DNA from: an uncultured bacterium
Lineage (GTDB): Bacteria > Bacillota > Clostridia > Lachnospirales > Lachnospiraceae
DNA: 28,542 nucleotides
Assembly: GCA_947071365.1 (NCBI GenBank)
Contig: CAMTFT010000001.1
Span: forward strand, 1-28,542
Direction: 5' to 3'
The notes beneath the pieces were generated by a model. It did no database searches. It was not told where the DNA came from and saw nothing but the letters and a program-made list of their open reading frames with translations. How positions within the stretch are numbered: the stretch's first letter is position 1; every line of letters begins with the position of its first letter. Both the position numbers and the translations under genes were made by a program. Positions 26,101 through 28,186 of this stretch are shown here, piece after piece.

Positions 26101-27041
26101 ATCATGAAAGTGCAGAAGCGGCGATCCGTGTAACAAAGACTCTGAATGTGAGTGGAACACCGATCAATGCGCCAGACTACACCTTCTACACGGCTCTGTT
26201 CCTGGATGAAGCGCTTACGAAGAGGATTTCCGATGTGAAACCTCTGGTATTCAATAATACTTCTGAGGCAACAGCAGAGTTTACCGGTCTCGCCCTTGGT
26301 GTGACCTACTATGTAGGAGAAACCGACAGAGATGGCAAGGTGATCGAATCAGGAATAACGCCGGACGGAAGCCTGTTTGTTCCGGTGTTCCCGGATGGAA
26401 ACCGGGCAGATATAGGAAATGCAGGAGGCGTTGCAGAGATTCTGCTTTTGAATAACTTCCTGAATACACCTCCTGGATTCTATAAAGAGGGCGAGCTGAC
26501 AGTTACAAAACGTCTCGTCGATGCAGGTGGAAGAGACAAAAACAGCAATAAGGTATTCTATGCAGGTATCTTTGCCGATGCACAGCATACGGTACTCTCA
26601 GATGCTGTATCCTCCAATATCCTGACTCTGGATATGAACGGAGGCTCTGAGTCAGGTGAGACGATCAAGGTTTCATATGATGACGCAGAAGGCAGGACAC
26701 TGTACGTGACAGAGGTGGATAAGAACGGTATACCGGTATCTGGTACAGCAGGCTTTGCGTATACGGTCAGTGTGGATCATGAATCCGTAGTGATCGGTGA
26801 TCAGAATACAACAGCGTCTGTGACGATTACGAATACCGAAAAAGCAGTATCTAACCCTGACACGATACTGGGCAATAATAGCGCAGACAGTGAGAAATCA
26901 GGAGAAAATGCAGAAGGCAAGGAAGTAAAGACTGGTGACGAGACACCGATCGCATTGTATGTTCTGCTGCTGGCGCTGTCAGCACTGCTGATTCTGTTCT
27001 TCCTGTTCAGGAAAGCGAGAGCGGCAAAGAAAACGAAGTAA
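2085..27041 (+). CDS. Giant wall-anchored SpaA/Cna-B/FctA-repeat surface protein
   Basis: One uninterrupted 8,318-codon frame encodes a roughly 0.9 MDa exported protein. AGAGG lies 8 bases before the ATG. Order by residue: signal peptide (1-34); Gly/Thr/Asp repeat (about 111-188); bacterial Ig-like stretch (about 243-330); a non-repetitive adhesin-like region; SpaA/Cna-B-like domains from about 911 on, many with an E-T-x-A-P-x-G signature (KAPQGYM near 1380, TQAPSGC near 2004, TQAPAGT near 2385, TAAPEGY near 3280); DUF11-like modules (about 3570-4185); an SdrD-B-like module opening GLSGQVWIDVDQD (about 4190); three more SpaA-like domains; a QE linker (4746-4861 region, see separate entry); 19 FctA/Spy0128-type domains (4800-8006); two final domains; and VKTGD, a membrane helix and a basic tail. 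Its likely role is a sortase-anchored adhesin or stalk. No sortase gene is present here. The ligand is unknown. Confidence 0.93.
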   Translation: MKKELLQKGKRGIAWILAVSMLLSSDAFGSVAVAGESDNAGTVMEETVSEALTDPMSFDSGDVIIDEASPEDSAQGTDTNEKKDSIVIENIEIDGTGDVSGTDTGTGTDASGTGTDAGTGTDVPGTGTDTGAGTNDPGAGTDTGAGTNAPGTGTNTGTGTNAPGAGTDTGTGTNASDAGTDTGSEMSNDVSGTDTGAEIIDSDTPGEDIIGDDGIIIEEDATGAEVQDTGSGMIEASSPVGTEFWLSGAEGSNHAWSVLESSPLKLLEQAGPTAKFMSEEACEAIVAHTYDGASPQMMETFHVVITDPLELAITPYAADEMPDDLTETQTKIWEAAKKAYGDESQGGAAALMDYEYQLKDAGPYHAGQIVTLLITQKISAPQTYGYASGAKAVAERVHNMQVKIKLPSNLTVRKEDCDLQKSTTHLADCTVEGDTLTLIYDEYYTIPSSQTASQFTVRAMINGNGELEDGATVALSDMDVTDFMAQLPLLDQSGGGKKEFAELSVKHCYTDRDKVEDSITVVSTDEWGTIVSTDAQTSNGGQDWYYNENGDIVMTWTVAAALKKANSNSPKPYENLYLTDAQLIKALAKAAGGEITDEAAKLQAQENDVYRKEGRTRLQGITNDENTSGFYLEDQVYAEKDGNRIYPKNLKVELQAGNGQFVAVSGEEALKTEVQDPENGKITYSNYLVTGQDDTIAAGAPLFSTYRVTAVFSKDDFISHFYDEITEYKFTNDARLVSRITTTGESKKVESKSSAIGWYGADTEAYPITLAQYVTMGNGMDFIYDAENLSGVLSPFEGIGSYLLKKQKADGSWEPCNFYLSDENGQVAGTDYKDSFVISSTDALHLGATTIYLEAGTYRLAGSTTIEGNVAEPAGFGTDPSADKASEDFTFTVGTADSPSDISINYRATGKSILFTVVDQDDPETPLSGAEYTLKNKAGEPVRTIRSSARGYVVFAGLDAGEYTLCQTRAPQGYILDENTYTIDTSAQYDADAGNCDITMHNYYPGLDGAYTQQLTNENNTHGGETVIEKQIAAFDAEQGEYTSEKVEIEESVTYLFNRNTFQLMDTVSGEWAVSGANVTIGQDGRLHITGMQKYQLDKDGRAKRGENDEKLLAQYRIVERLPEGYSNSVMNQNTVSGSEAGWDTVTYPEFDVKAAFGYGTESPDNSEEYTYYNEKITTVTLSQKLYDEQNGEGGFADTGREFHLFYRLEGSDELCVYGTEEAIVTDEAGGLTMRALPTAMPGDDGAYHLVHWYFGETAESFEQIEYRDGDKYPLAETAEVEGTQYHLIPFDFAGRTDVTLESYRLVLKAGVTVYKVDINGSKVDGAEFSVVTEGGESITPQGTSSRGGIVFWVPMFESFTVTETKAPQGYMKAEPVSREPLYEIGNRAAITPDTYDGFATSLNNKNSIEYTDSTYPLAEVQKFNYRYDEDARESFADQVYDPDQVSFQLYTKTEENGEVKFEPAKCIYDYETDKYGSEFGNGTTLQILPGETYYYAEEFDGTGIQEGYIDPVRLEGSSAAEEGVIYQGGKAYYPLPALEADHEKLTFKHTNYHNQSGSLQVKVEEMRTQEGFAEGIVEICAEAVGTDGVTYTRTVEVANGIADFQNMDIFDSKGQKLKYTVTQVKDHPEYSHDATVYEDVQLDIGAVTTISDEDEYDFKEYPRVDVYLQVNWVKDLYYLQLADEEKPTAQEKLPGAKVNVYQEKTDEDGKKYYELVQTCETNENGTLIAEGLEEFVPYLFVPAGYDETKHEDALNPEETGVKLFDKKHTYDPEAEEPVIVTEEEMEKYFSIPYYYSNTNSTITDQVVALTDMVTETMLYHELWMQVDITKLRYYSEKAPANDDTRQGIYKIKKTDNGYHYDWYKHSTFTNAQQAGSISESGEWSEADLQEYLAKAAAVEVSGKGTGAKVVYNNDGTVAAILFGRFDAGQYAKYNLYRVKLSKLHKDEISGNQVSINFQDKNGSWELVEEGLQADEYGYALSEEQIADSNYVYFLMETQAPSGCNGIVESSKILENSYVTACYKGDAVYTDADGNEIPVKDLQFQCKTVNASGVANNPEWVEAAKACYDINSDTGSVQLNKGWIGGGDSDSSYNYSYIQFNKWKENKAWEEGSTTEKQYTPVSNAGFRLYFGNGSSLLSKTYYTSQSKFSSDAYVSTDAVYWSNWYRDYLNKVLSAYGSANGGPKSLSELRAECRTETKVNPEDPKSEVTVEINTNAVKDYISAAMRSEYASQYGKLFYLSNVVTNLAKTPDDILSAADARKDTYGGWGYSRKNGPEDYKHASTAGTIAGSGTDEAGRANAALGSAPVLIDLFDGSDIAVGFAQQVAWNYCQSTTRYIEAALADGFPMDYAGSEADPAAHYQKRTGIYRFTYMNCYIQETQAPAGTFLNPDKYPFMLQFGVNMHHKDGDNFGSFWQTYTTGYVNTYAGKTRNDSPTNRTWYYSDSTYINHLGDVSAAEYVAYGKKGDTANVKYSNATRTNTNYDRGRVGKYLNNALAEEQSIKFQNLGSGLPYNTGYISGGRYINKTQAGFTVKVQALGYPSLTSTYGKTDNELQQLYEADELIIRAGLLAGNYRLEKLDEATNEYKPFAYPQTVSDNLGSFIEGTDLSASVIQTYIKNDGSDPEITSDKIGYVYSFPQGLGIGVYRLVPCSEDGGALTEEGSLISEDLFPLNGRYYDTYAEQNAYRYFSVVRTSADQYVDIFYPELPNLLVTKQENSALGKPTRTTRAIGFELTGTDYDGDTTTKPKNTASFQFLPEGNYILKEHLTDSSGALSDLYYKEDSSNIVIQNVRETAAGESAENRKTIQLVGTKTDDNGVTTPQTYEVSAPVFNGYEVSGSGSAAVPEQRVTEETTHATATVATDMATTFRVYVTDPVRGTFQARKVDALTGRGLQNAKFSVYFKAFDDKAITVDPKTSNNTVTLAKAPSAPKVNADGTLPEGSGWENRGVYVSNSNGLLIPEDGSSTGITGDAGWYYLVETDPPAGMSYDIAEPVLLANTGTLAVTDQSNGSVTRIAGNDRIEIQDSDKIHLSVSKYFTSSSLKTLHTAENFSLSLYTDAACKNQAELYDYGENGRYSRRTDSVILTGGSQTVGSDSADILAGTGSVYVDYNESDVYYLKETMTASSKEEAKMWAVSCAQLNDNNISYRSVTCKSVNVSDKTVTAVFELSGFSKARVNRDHTVTAHVWNTYAAADVKMFKTIYTNTDYALAGAEFALTVGGREIARAVSGEEQRDGSSGRYNITFTIGFGKDDIKGCDVLSGRPEFSRKSFIIRETAAPEGYQISNVPWTGDVTAGQTLYLKDSAGNDFIDRDGITIALTKYDNVASSPLRSLEKNQGFLLYVRESEEAVWKPVFETPQYTGQSGTLIFPAVSVGDEKGRYQYALVYAGAKEGTTPSTYAVDSMTIRVGGRNYELETETGADGTVYYLLNSDPAVIFTAGMTYQVTAYDIPLSSLNVKKRVVNGDGEESAGSAVYALHKIGAEEDLTDISKVKDAVQSYVADRDYVISGDGMKAAYAFTDLEAGRYLVWELKAGTIIDLDEDKVQWYQIIEVNPSALNGQKNYETVLVNKSSSVIPALEKTVDQGQIESLMKSASELTYTLTPSLTTAKGETGTQRALTSFEVKDTGLTFYSEGDKTLENGKNPYHFTSLTLAAPSYEDGTQGTFRAKVTFETSDGTAAEKEYSLPLTNEDISGLNATAFTVSYTDTAYAAGHPGYAAGEGLKPGVITVKASVDQSAQSADLVEVRRIMNSAQTKIAYRKWGTTLEESLRAEIKEDTAEASVSTKVNAVNVPVLSITKEPSMTGQVSVNASLGYEITVSNSSTEPMKDAVIVDYVPAGLSVDTARDGYFTLEKRVAGGQTEIMDDTKVRASITTVDGRRVLIFQMTDELKGGESYLLTLNSTYCTVTSAALQSDTLTNDVYVTALKGSYQYTKNKSGNAFKDKAGNNDGITNDPMPENLQEALKENLNAELYGVLAAKAENKVIPGIGFVPVKEAHGNLDGEGIWVGDLNSVAQVSQQDGTVEYRLSVTNMTGQDQKNVLLFDILPFIGDLQGSQWNLVMDTGYTITAVKTLTDKTTVSLKPEDEYTVTYGNWDAGNKTSTNALNDYRRINWETSDSYNAFRFQYSTGLKKEEMLTVTIQAKLPENAPTEDWLYKEAINQFGVANGENGFDDLISGNAVYSNTVKAQLIPPSVGLSGQVWIDVDQDNTKDTADTQVYGYKVVKELMESIRLTLSEYLMSSSTAMNPRSSGVNTEDGKYQFTGLTPARPVGSGSALYPNGILNPAALRGSAITYSLTAEGSGDEELIRFAQPGEYAAYSYANDNAQAEDYWNIKISDDETLGAGKSSMETDSNIRPGSKLSGSSDRFFLFIAGTGKDTVTNDTMDAGMQIDRQVTVTKQDSLGNRLAGVTFDLYEYALDNTGCTGEGKKIDTYTTDENGQFTFRGNYFRNYKLVETSEDSSKYSGKTTMTASGQDISQKEDKTWIIKCIAKGEDYSRLRETMTITNELATGSITIDKKKELADGTLASAEAADGFQFTVTYDEIAENANAAAWASYLGTIAQHPERLEKAVYAGQSGSTLTITVTGEKAVLKELPMGSYVVAEKPSTGYITASGVEVTLDQDGATMAVSNSNDGTLVNYRNHISMSLVKTGNDGSGDKYLSGAEFTLYSDAACTQPAGTVYTTTADAKGVTMDFDDLANGTHAFYLKETKSPGALWGVNETIWKITVTVEPDARPQINVEALKPADEVQEGEAQEVEVQAGETQEKRAQEDEAQEVETQSTEEWDAQNRVLTVADAYLKREGSFSAVGTKTINRAPMSQSALNETAKESFKFSIYNAVKNEDGGYEVDTTEAIITTDIQLDADGNGSFAFDKFAEYDETMNGQTFYYAVCEQDVNSEYTGYVKKDDAWYILEVSVTNAEKAGEMSAELVGTYRSNGEPQESGNTLTISDVSAATDGLAFNNTYTTTTKMYSLKAAKELTGRSITEGEFTLELQKLYKSVDGTRLVNDGTAVEALVGEGAPKEGTDGTSTADASFNKALNAFNSQGFYYYKVEESKPTITAEGYVKDGVTYDDSVHYLLFYVADNGEGAMAPVLAGMYETVEALLEAEEQFDPETTGATEPDTNGSFDVSDTVVFQNTYTVSEATLDLTVGKKLTGREIGGNEFQILISGDESSRGCLAKANTTADVVADNDDATSGTAEFRNLTFANAGTYEFTVQEKAGQNKYVTYDNTSYTVSVQVADGGDGQLYVDEVRVNDVEAYKAEGSAPGMKDGSVDLTEAENANIIFRNSYEAKASLTVRGTKGIVSQDGAVLLPSQVTDTAFTMKLQQTDDTYQPLQGGTELSASTSDQIGQGLGYGFAPIIYTQESLLKADGTYADSADFYYLVTEEAKGAGYEANTQSYRLHVVLSRETDPGDTNGSLKLAVERDGAEATPTSTMTGKTTEYTVTGQNFTNMYKAAGHLELEGKKKLRGLNLADGLFKFEVHDSENALVAQGTNKNGNTGDIEFTEVGSGLSYDSSDIGKTFNYTVTEGWDDSLTNAGYSQVGDNRHTLAVTVADAGNGVLKLTAVVDGEEEKTVTSGEDGTALITDGTWLDFENKYSIDAISAELVAYKSVNGRTNLADYTEAAPNFTFSLYEADYSNGEWKTGAVVDAGVKVDLASHEAKFAPIEYGAEALEDPEKPGNYLEELTRYYLIKEDTLDEATAGKHFTGSDKMILARVDLYKDTSAKLQLKLTYANDFASFDPDNEEMEDQYGPDKERSIFHSENVYSMLDNTYTNNLALDLEGVVALDSSIRDMTDQSFTVSVVKKAANTSEQDSTLATLTVGGGDEPGTPVDSSDETSAKGLGYEAEGLLAYSGADVGKTYTYEVTQVKMTKPADTDENPETPEVPVDYVRKDNQFEGAAGYTADQTVYTITVTVGVDAQGNLTADYSVVDADGEETGRGQYSSASNGETDGETDRKISGLDFTNRYAASVEIHLAENTTFRAEAGADTTVQQWLTTNSEAGFGYRVYRMDGENDIPQEGAEREVLVGVSDTASSYAEAQTQQQDGTRTQSLKEATSLNSEGNSYTDKSVTEETRFYYVEQTIPAGVEDDIWKGLHYGFNGTDTVHAYIVKVTVSDNDGVDGTLNVSYEKKEVSDDAAYTSENGSLLTFVNTYAAAGTVNLYGTKKLDKRNLAAGDFSFELSRKEGATGEADSALGAVEGGKLTTVNAAAQAGVASDAFQWKLPKEAEDGDAGEETYTDRYTSVGTYTYTAKEVIPDSPLGGVTYDDAEKTLSVTVTDNHDGTMAADTGDNNGTAVFENSYASTGRITVSGIKTINGEDANKYANNRFKFTLFGGENYAVELGSGISDAQTGRFTITLDYTQEDMKDADGAYAATRTYTYLLKETGAESTDPNYALTEAYYQIEVTLTDNQRGSISAYISAITPVSENGTPGTRTSYSDEDAQQAQAALTFNNTYATSTGVTLEGTKTANGFTFTEDADSVEEKKFNYSDFAFLLYACDASGNVAAGALPLDYAVLHASNDAGNTVGAFQFAEMRYSYTGSADEKDYYYKVVEVQNDGTYQTAGSKPLTYTAVQDMLYSDTSFVVKVAVSYDSATGTLAATPTVVGSRTNDSAPMVAASAVNFTNTYPTGSFTIPVVSTYEAEPGTDTTYEQSGVTYSYTMTPVDQDGNVLNTKPSEVTADTKDMSSVTYAASAPVTSGNLKAVAANGTFAEQTVHNTDDRYYKIEQSEAGANAGMTYDNGYYIVKVATVPDETDRTKLNSSIAEIVYYPEGYGTPEGSEITPVTLDPEDSIRFTNVYHADELELSFTATKSLEGRWMFADEFRFSLKSNAEAMGELPYGYTAYSKEVSNDAGTAQNNDGKTYFIDTVSFDKDTYRGTGTYHYTLNEETSNLAGVTDDTRTCTASVTVEDNHEGQLVFASGQDKITQATVEDDNENSGSGSEHGTTQNVYRFELQKAADSPANFVNIYESRTAKGGVKLYGRKTINGMAVDATFETADEKANSTYKNTENQFSFTLKETDKLGNVLKKADDTDRFAQTATADEEGIFELVLSYTQEDMKTANGMAGDFAADGRTVTAFAASDGRKSAVVYHYYLLTENATGNGYEKSQESYLIKMALTDDCAGNITAEVAEIVKQTEKDGKAPAGEMETRTSDGKAPTGETGIKASDVTKDNTVLTFDNTYEATGSLGLKGEKLTSGFSLNEKDTYVFAEEFRFELYSSDEKGAYTEKDKLQTVGLDTEETSDGETSYKDTFTFRDLTYALGAEENDLGDHYYVVREKAGSTHGMRYDDGEYLIRVKVSDDGSKKLKAEIMDIHLISKASDDAASDNATDSDASGKAADSDASGNAAGTVSFTNVYQSGGIDLYGSNRYVAEAGTATTLRDISETQGEAHATFRFEMNLSEEDGTIITLEDLAKELGKDAADLELKLSDIQERSYAAGNYGSGVTNLDGSMQETTSFEFLHLKANEFNVLKEYLNDLNFHSTGSFYLRIDQMIPAEKPEDAADDIDGFWKAEGVTYDDGYYVVEITVTEPDSKDGAPSADLTAQVTGVKRYDPDGNLETEVKDTDKLDTPQELKETIVFTNVYRAETTGLKVQAEKTTDKREMAEGEFHFTLSGSEFRTESGSVTQITAPNASAGAAEAAEVIFDRMLFDGVGTYSYSLSEVDEALGGIAYDTAQYILTVEVTDDNRGKLHNTITSITKDGEELLKEAIKVSDEADAVTQLQSYISFTNSYTTGTASVTLEGTKTISGMNAGLFRNNEFTFDLFPAEYEDGVYTASGETADTAVSSVADGIFRLGMEYSQDDLFTGEDDEKVWNRERKYYYIISERETDAAGYEKNDASIGVTVTLTDNMDGTLTAEITEMKVLSGEETEAASVSGYEKNEGSFTFNNVYHASGNVVLTGTKHLAGNRAIPVMEGEFNFQVTEDGRQVASGSVKEDGSIAFDEIRYTEANIGTHTYKVSETAGADQNITYSAQTFEVTVNVTDAGDGVLEAAVTYPQGGVAFENSYHESAEAAIRVTKTLNVSGTPINAPDYTFYTALFLDEALTKRISDVKPLVFNNTSEATAEFTGLALGVTYYVGETDRDGKVIESGITPDGSLFVPVFPDGNRADIGNAGGVAEILLLNNFLNTPPGFYKEGELTVTKRLVDAGGRDKNSNKVFYAGIFADAQHTVLSDAVSSNILTLDMNGGSESGETIKVSYDDAEGRTLYVTEVDKNGIPVSGTAGFAYTVSVDHESVVIGDQNTTASVTITNTEKAVSNPDTILGNNSADSEKSGENAEGKEVKTGDETPIALYVLLLALSALLILFFLFRKARAAKKTK
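2415..2648 (+). repeat. 39-bp minisatellite encoding a Gly/Thr/Asp linker
   Basis: Six tandem 13-residue units (residues 111-188) follow the pattern PGTGTDTGAGTNx, the last one degenerate. The DNA unit is 39 bases, so gain or loss of whole units keeps the frame. The stretch is low-complexity, uncharged apart from Asp, and free of aromatic residues, as expected of a flexible extracellular spacer just after the signal peptide. Because each unit is a multiple of three, other frames and the reverse strand also stay open here and give spurious ORFs. Confidence 0.92.
8490..9183 (+). other. Large helical-looking insertion inside a SpaA-like domain
   Basis: A SpaA-type first half (FNKWKENK, then VSNAGFRLYFGNG, residues about 2100-2136) and a last half (YRFTYMNCYIQETQAPAGTF, about 2367-2387) are separated by about 230 residues unlike the surrounding beta-sandwich modules. 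The inserted stretch contains amphipathic helix-like segments (YRDYLNKVLSAYG, VKDYISAAMRSEYASQYG, FAQQVAWNYCQSTTRYIEAAL) and aromatic and charged residues. It may be a ligand-binding or other functional module displayed from the stalk. No catalytic motif was recognised. Confidence 0.55.
13456..14640 (+). other. DUF11-like modules within the giant protein
   Basis: Residues about 3791-3915 begin VLSITKEPSMTGQVSVNASLGY and include YEITVSNSS and VIVDYVPAGLSVD, the usual DUF11 pattern of a conserved strand, TVxN and a D-x-x-P-x-G-L turn. A second, more divergent copy (about 4009-4185) has YRLSVTNMTGQD and LLFDILP. Such modules occur as stalk elements in surface proteins. They separate the early SpaA-like series from the SdrD-B-like module at about 14650. 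Confidence 0.6.
14647..15090 (+). other. SdrD-B-like module within the giant protein
   Basis: The segment opens with VGLSGQVWIDVDQDNTKD, matching the G-x-V-W-x-D-x-x-x-D start of SdrD B-type repeats. It continues with YQFTGLTPARPVG, the usual inner strand after an insertion. In staphylococcal Sdr proteins such repeats bind calcium through Asp-rich loops; DVDQDNTKD here could do so, but this is inference. Only one copy is seen. Confidence 0.6.
16314..16415 (+). repeat. QE-rich pentapeptide linker
   Basis: After a SpaA-like domain ending in TVTVEPD, the protein enters a strongly acidic low-complexity stretch of six pentads: QEGEA, QEVEV, QAGET, QEKRA, QEDEA, QEVET. It splits that SpaA-like domain from its last strand (RVLTVADAYL) just before the FctA-type array. 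It is likely an extended or helical hinge. The 15-base period could expand or contract without changing frame. Confidence 0.85.
19413..20543 (+). other. Adjacent FctA-type domains 7 and 8 lacking bond residues
   Basis: Domain 7 (19413-19985) begins LDLEGVVALD, with no lysine where its neighbours have GKKKL or GTKKL, and reads YTYEVTQ with Gln5867 in place of Glu. Domain 8 (19998-20543) begins IHLAENTTFRAEAG and reads YYVEQ with Gln6081. Both keep Asn in F-T-N-R-Y or F-V-N-T-Y. They probably cannot form the usual isopeptide bond. Being adjacent, they would make the longest non-cross-linked segment of the array. Confidence 0.75.
23499..23582 (+). repeat. Tandem 42-bp duplication in FctA-type domain 14
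   Basis: Two 14-residue units, DGKAPAGEMETRTS and DGKAPTGETGIKAS, lie in tandem in the loop before the last strand of domain 14. They encode a surface-loop extension absent from related domains 10 and 18. The duplication is recent enough to be clearly visible in protein sequence. Confidence 0.85.
24072..24125 (+). repeat. Tandem 27-bp duplication in FctA-type domain 15
   Basis: Two 9-residue units, DSDASGKAA and DSDASGNAA, lie in tandem, preceded by a related SDDAASDNAT stretch. They sit in the same loop position as the 42-bp duplication of the previous domain, just before the final F-T-N-V-Y strand. The Ser/Asp/Ala composition suggests a flexible solvent-exposed loop. Confidence 0.85.
26925..27038 (+). 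other. C-terminal wall-sorting signal with VKTGD motif
   Basis: The protein ends with VKTGDETP (from residue 8281), a 20-residue hydrophobic helix (about 8289-8308) and the basic tail RKARAAKKTK. This is the tripartite layout of sortase substrates, with V-K-T-G in place of L-P-x-T-G. KTGD variants are, from memory, common in Lachnospiraceae. Anchoring to peptidoglycan by a matching sortase encoded elsewhere is inferred. Confidence 0.85.
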
Positions 27042-27070
27042 AAAACGTACTGATTTTTAAGTTTTTTACT
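27037..27070 (+). terminator. AT-rich hairpin at the end of the giant gene
   Basis: AGTAAAAAAC (27037-27046, overlapping the stop codon) is perfectly complementary to GTTTTTTACT (27061-27070) across a 14-base loop that itself holds a T-run. The stem is weak in GC, so it may act with the stronger hairpin downstream rather than alone. Confidence 0.4.
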
Positions 27071-27080
27071 GAAGAGTAAG

Positions 27081-27131
27081 AATATCCCGTGGAATTCAGT
27101 GCTTCAGGCACACGGTTTTCCACGGGATATT
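27081..27131. terminator. Shared hairpin between convergent genes
   Basis: A perfect 14-bp stem, AATATCCCGTGGAA (27081-27094) with TTCCACGGGATATT (27118-27131), encloses a 23-base loop containing a smaller GTGC/GCAC stem (99-102 with 108-111 of the 27,000s). It sits between the end of the giant gene and the end of the LysR gene, which converge. It therefore could end transcription from both sides. T-tracts on either flank are short. Confidence 0.7.
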
Positions 27132-27145
27132 TCTGTAATTGCTGA

Positions 27146-28045
27146 TTATTTTATCTGTTCAAAGGAATGCAATCCTTTTTCTGCAATAATGATCTTCAAA
27201 ATATTTTCCAACGGGCGCGTCCGGTATTTTTCTTTGTGAATGACCGCCAGCATTTTATTTTTCATAGGCTGACCATCTATTTCAACCAGATGCAGCCTTT
27301 TTTCTTTTAAAGAATCGGCAAGCAATAGTTCAGGGAGGACTGTTATGCCGAGTCCGGCCTCTGCGGCTTTTTGCAGCGCGGAGGAATTGACGCTTTCCCA
27401 TACGGGGGCGGCCTTTTGGTTTGCGAGAGAAAGCATTCCATCGAAGGTATCCCGGATCGCGCTTCCCTGCTCACGAAGCAGCAGAGGATATGTACACAGT
27501 TCCCGGGGCGTCAGTTTTGGCTTTGACAGCGGGAAATCCGGCGCGCATACGGCATACAGCCGGTAAGAACCCAAAAGGATGGTCTGATACGGTCCCTGAG
27601 GTTCGGTGCCTTCTGTAAAGGCAATGTCCGCCGTCCCTTTCTGGAGGGCGCGCATCGTTTCGGCAGCGCTTGCAACGCGGATGCGGGTCTGAAGCTTTGG
27701 CATCTGTTTTTGAAGCTCTGTCAGCACTTTCGGTAAAAGAAATGATGCAACGGTAATGCTGGATGCGATGTTTACGGGAGTGCTTACCTCCAGGCATTCG
27801 ATCCGCTTGTCCAGATTGCGGCTGGCTGCCAGTATGTGCTGTGCGTCTTCCAGAAGCGTTTCGCCGCAGCGGGTCAGGCAGGCTCCGCGGGGCAGACGGT
27901 CAAACAGTGATGTACCGGCCTGTTTTTCCAGTTCTGCGATGGCATGCGATACGGCGGACTGCGTAATATACAGCTTTTTTGCAGCGCCGGTAAAGGTTCC
28001 GGTCTGGGCGACTGCTTCCAGAATTTCTAAGTATCTTATATTCAT
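27146..28045 (-). CDS. LysR-family transcriptional regulator
   Basis: A 299-aa protein of normal LysR length. Residues about 1-60 form the winged helix-turn-helix (NIRYLEILEAVAQTGTFTGAAKKLYITQSAVSHAIAELEKQAGTSLFDR, here described as one region). The effector-binding half follows from about residue 85, with strands such as NIASSITVASFLLPKVL and ADIAFTEG and the late AEAGLGITVLPELL motif. The start at 28045 is chosen because a GAGGGGGA ribosome site (28049-28056) lies just upstream; an in-frame ATG 18 bases earlier (28063) has none. The gene is divergent from a chromate-transporter gene, with a T-N11-A palindrome between them. It is therefore probably the regulator of that transporter. The effector is unknown. 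Confidence 0.92.
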   Translation of the reverse strand: MNIRYLEILEAVAQTGTFTGAAKKLYITQSAVSHAIAELEKQAGTSLFDRLPRGACLTRCGETLLEDAQHILAASRNLDKRIECLEVSTPVNIASSITVASFLLPKVLTELQKQMPKLQTRIRVASAAETMRALQKGTADIAFTEGTEPQGPYQTILLGSYRLYAVCAPDFPLSKPKLTPRELCTYPLLLREQGSAIRDTFDGMLSLANQKAAPVWESVNSSALQKAAEAGLGITVLPELLLADSLKEKRLHLVEIDGQPMKNKMLAVIHKEKYRTRPLENILKIIIAEKGLHSFEQIK

Positions 28046-28070
28046 AAATCCCCCTCGACACATGAATAAA

Positions 28071-28085
28071 ATAGATGGAATCTAT
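28071..28085. promoter_or_regulatory. T-N11-A palindrome, likely LysR binding site
   Basis: ATAGAT and ATCTAT are perfect inverted arms separated by GGA. The T at 28072 and A at 28084 are spaced exactly as in the LysR-type T-N11-A box. The site is just upstream of the -35 box of the divergent transporter promoter and 26 bases from the LysR start codon, fitting dual activation and autoregulation. Confidence 0.65.
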
Positions 28086-28098
28086 AAAATTATATCAT

Positions 28099-28127
28099 TT
28101 TACAGATCGTAGGACAAGGGATACAAT
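28099..28127 (+). promoter_or_regulatory. Sigma-A-type promoter of the ChrA-like gene
   Basis: TTTACA (28099-28104) and TACAAT (28122-28127) each match five of six consensus bases and are separated by 17 bases. The gene start is 60 bases downstream. The LysR-type palindrome lies 14 bases before the -35 box, a usual activator position. Confidence 0.7.
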
Positions 28128-28186
28128 AGGAAAGACGAAAAATCCAGTCTGAAAAACAAAACGTAACAGGAGGAAGGAAGACAGAA

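Larger units (their letters stand above)
16482..26102 (+). repeat. Array of 19 FctA/Spy0128-type pilin domains
   Basis: Nineteen divergent domains of about 110-230 residues run head to tail. Each ends with a F-x-N-x-Y strand (domain 6 has LDNTY). Approximate ends: 16967, 17492, 17945, 18440, 18872, 19400, 19985, 20543, 20987, 21449, 21965, 22478, 22988, 23627, 24152, 24833, 25277, 25754, 26102. The family (streptococcal pilin isopeptide-linkage type) forms a Lys-Asn bond helped by a Glu. Fifteen domains show the N-terminal Lys (as in GTKTING or GKKLTG) and the Glu of the Y-x-V-x-E strand. Domains 7, 8, 12 and 16 lack both, with Gln at the Glu position, yet keep the Asn. Domains 8-18 recur with a period of four. 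The array is probably a stiff, protease-resistant stalk. Confidence 0.88.

Noticed and set aside
28046..28063. Six extra N-terminal residues for the LysR protein
   Set aside because: The upstream ATG lacks a ribosome site, whereas the next ATG (28045) follows GAGGGGGA and matches the usual LysR N-terminus.
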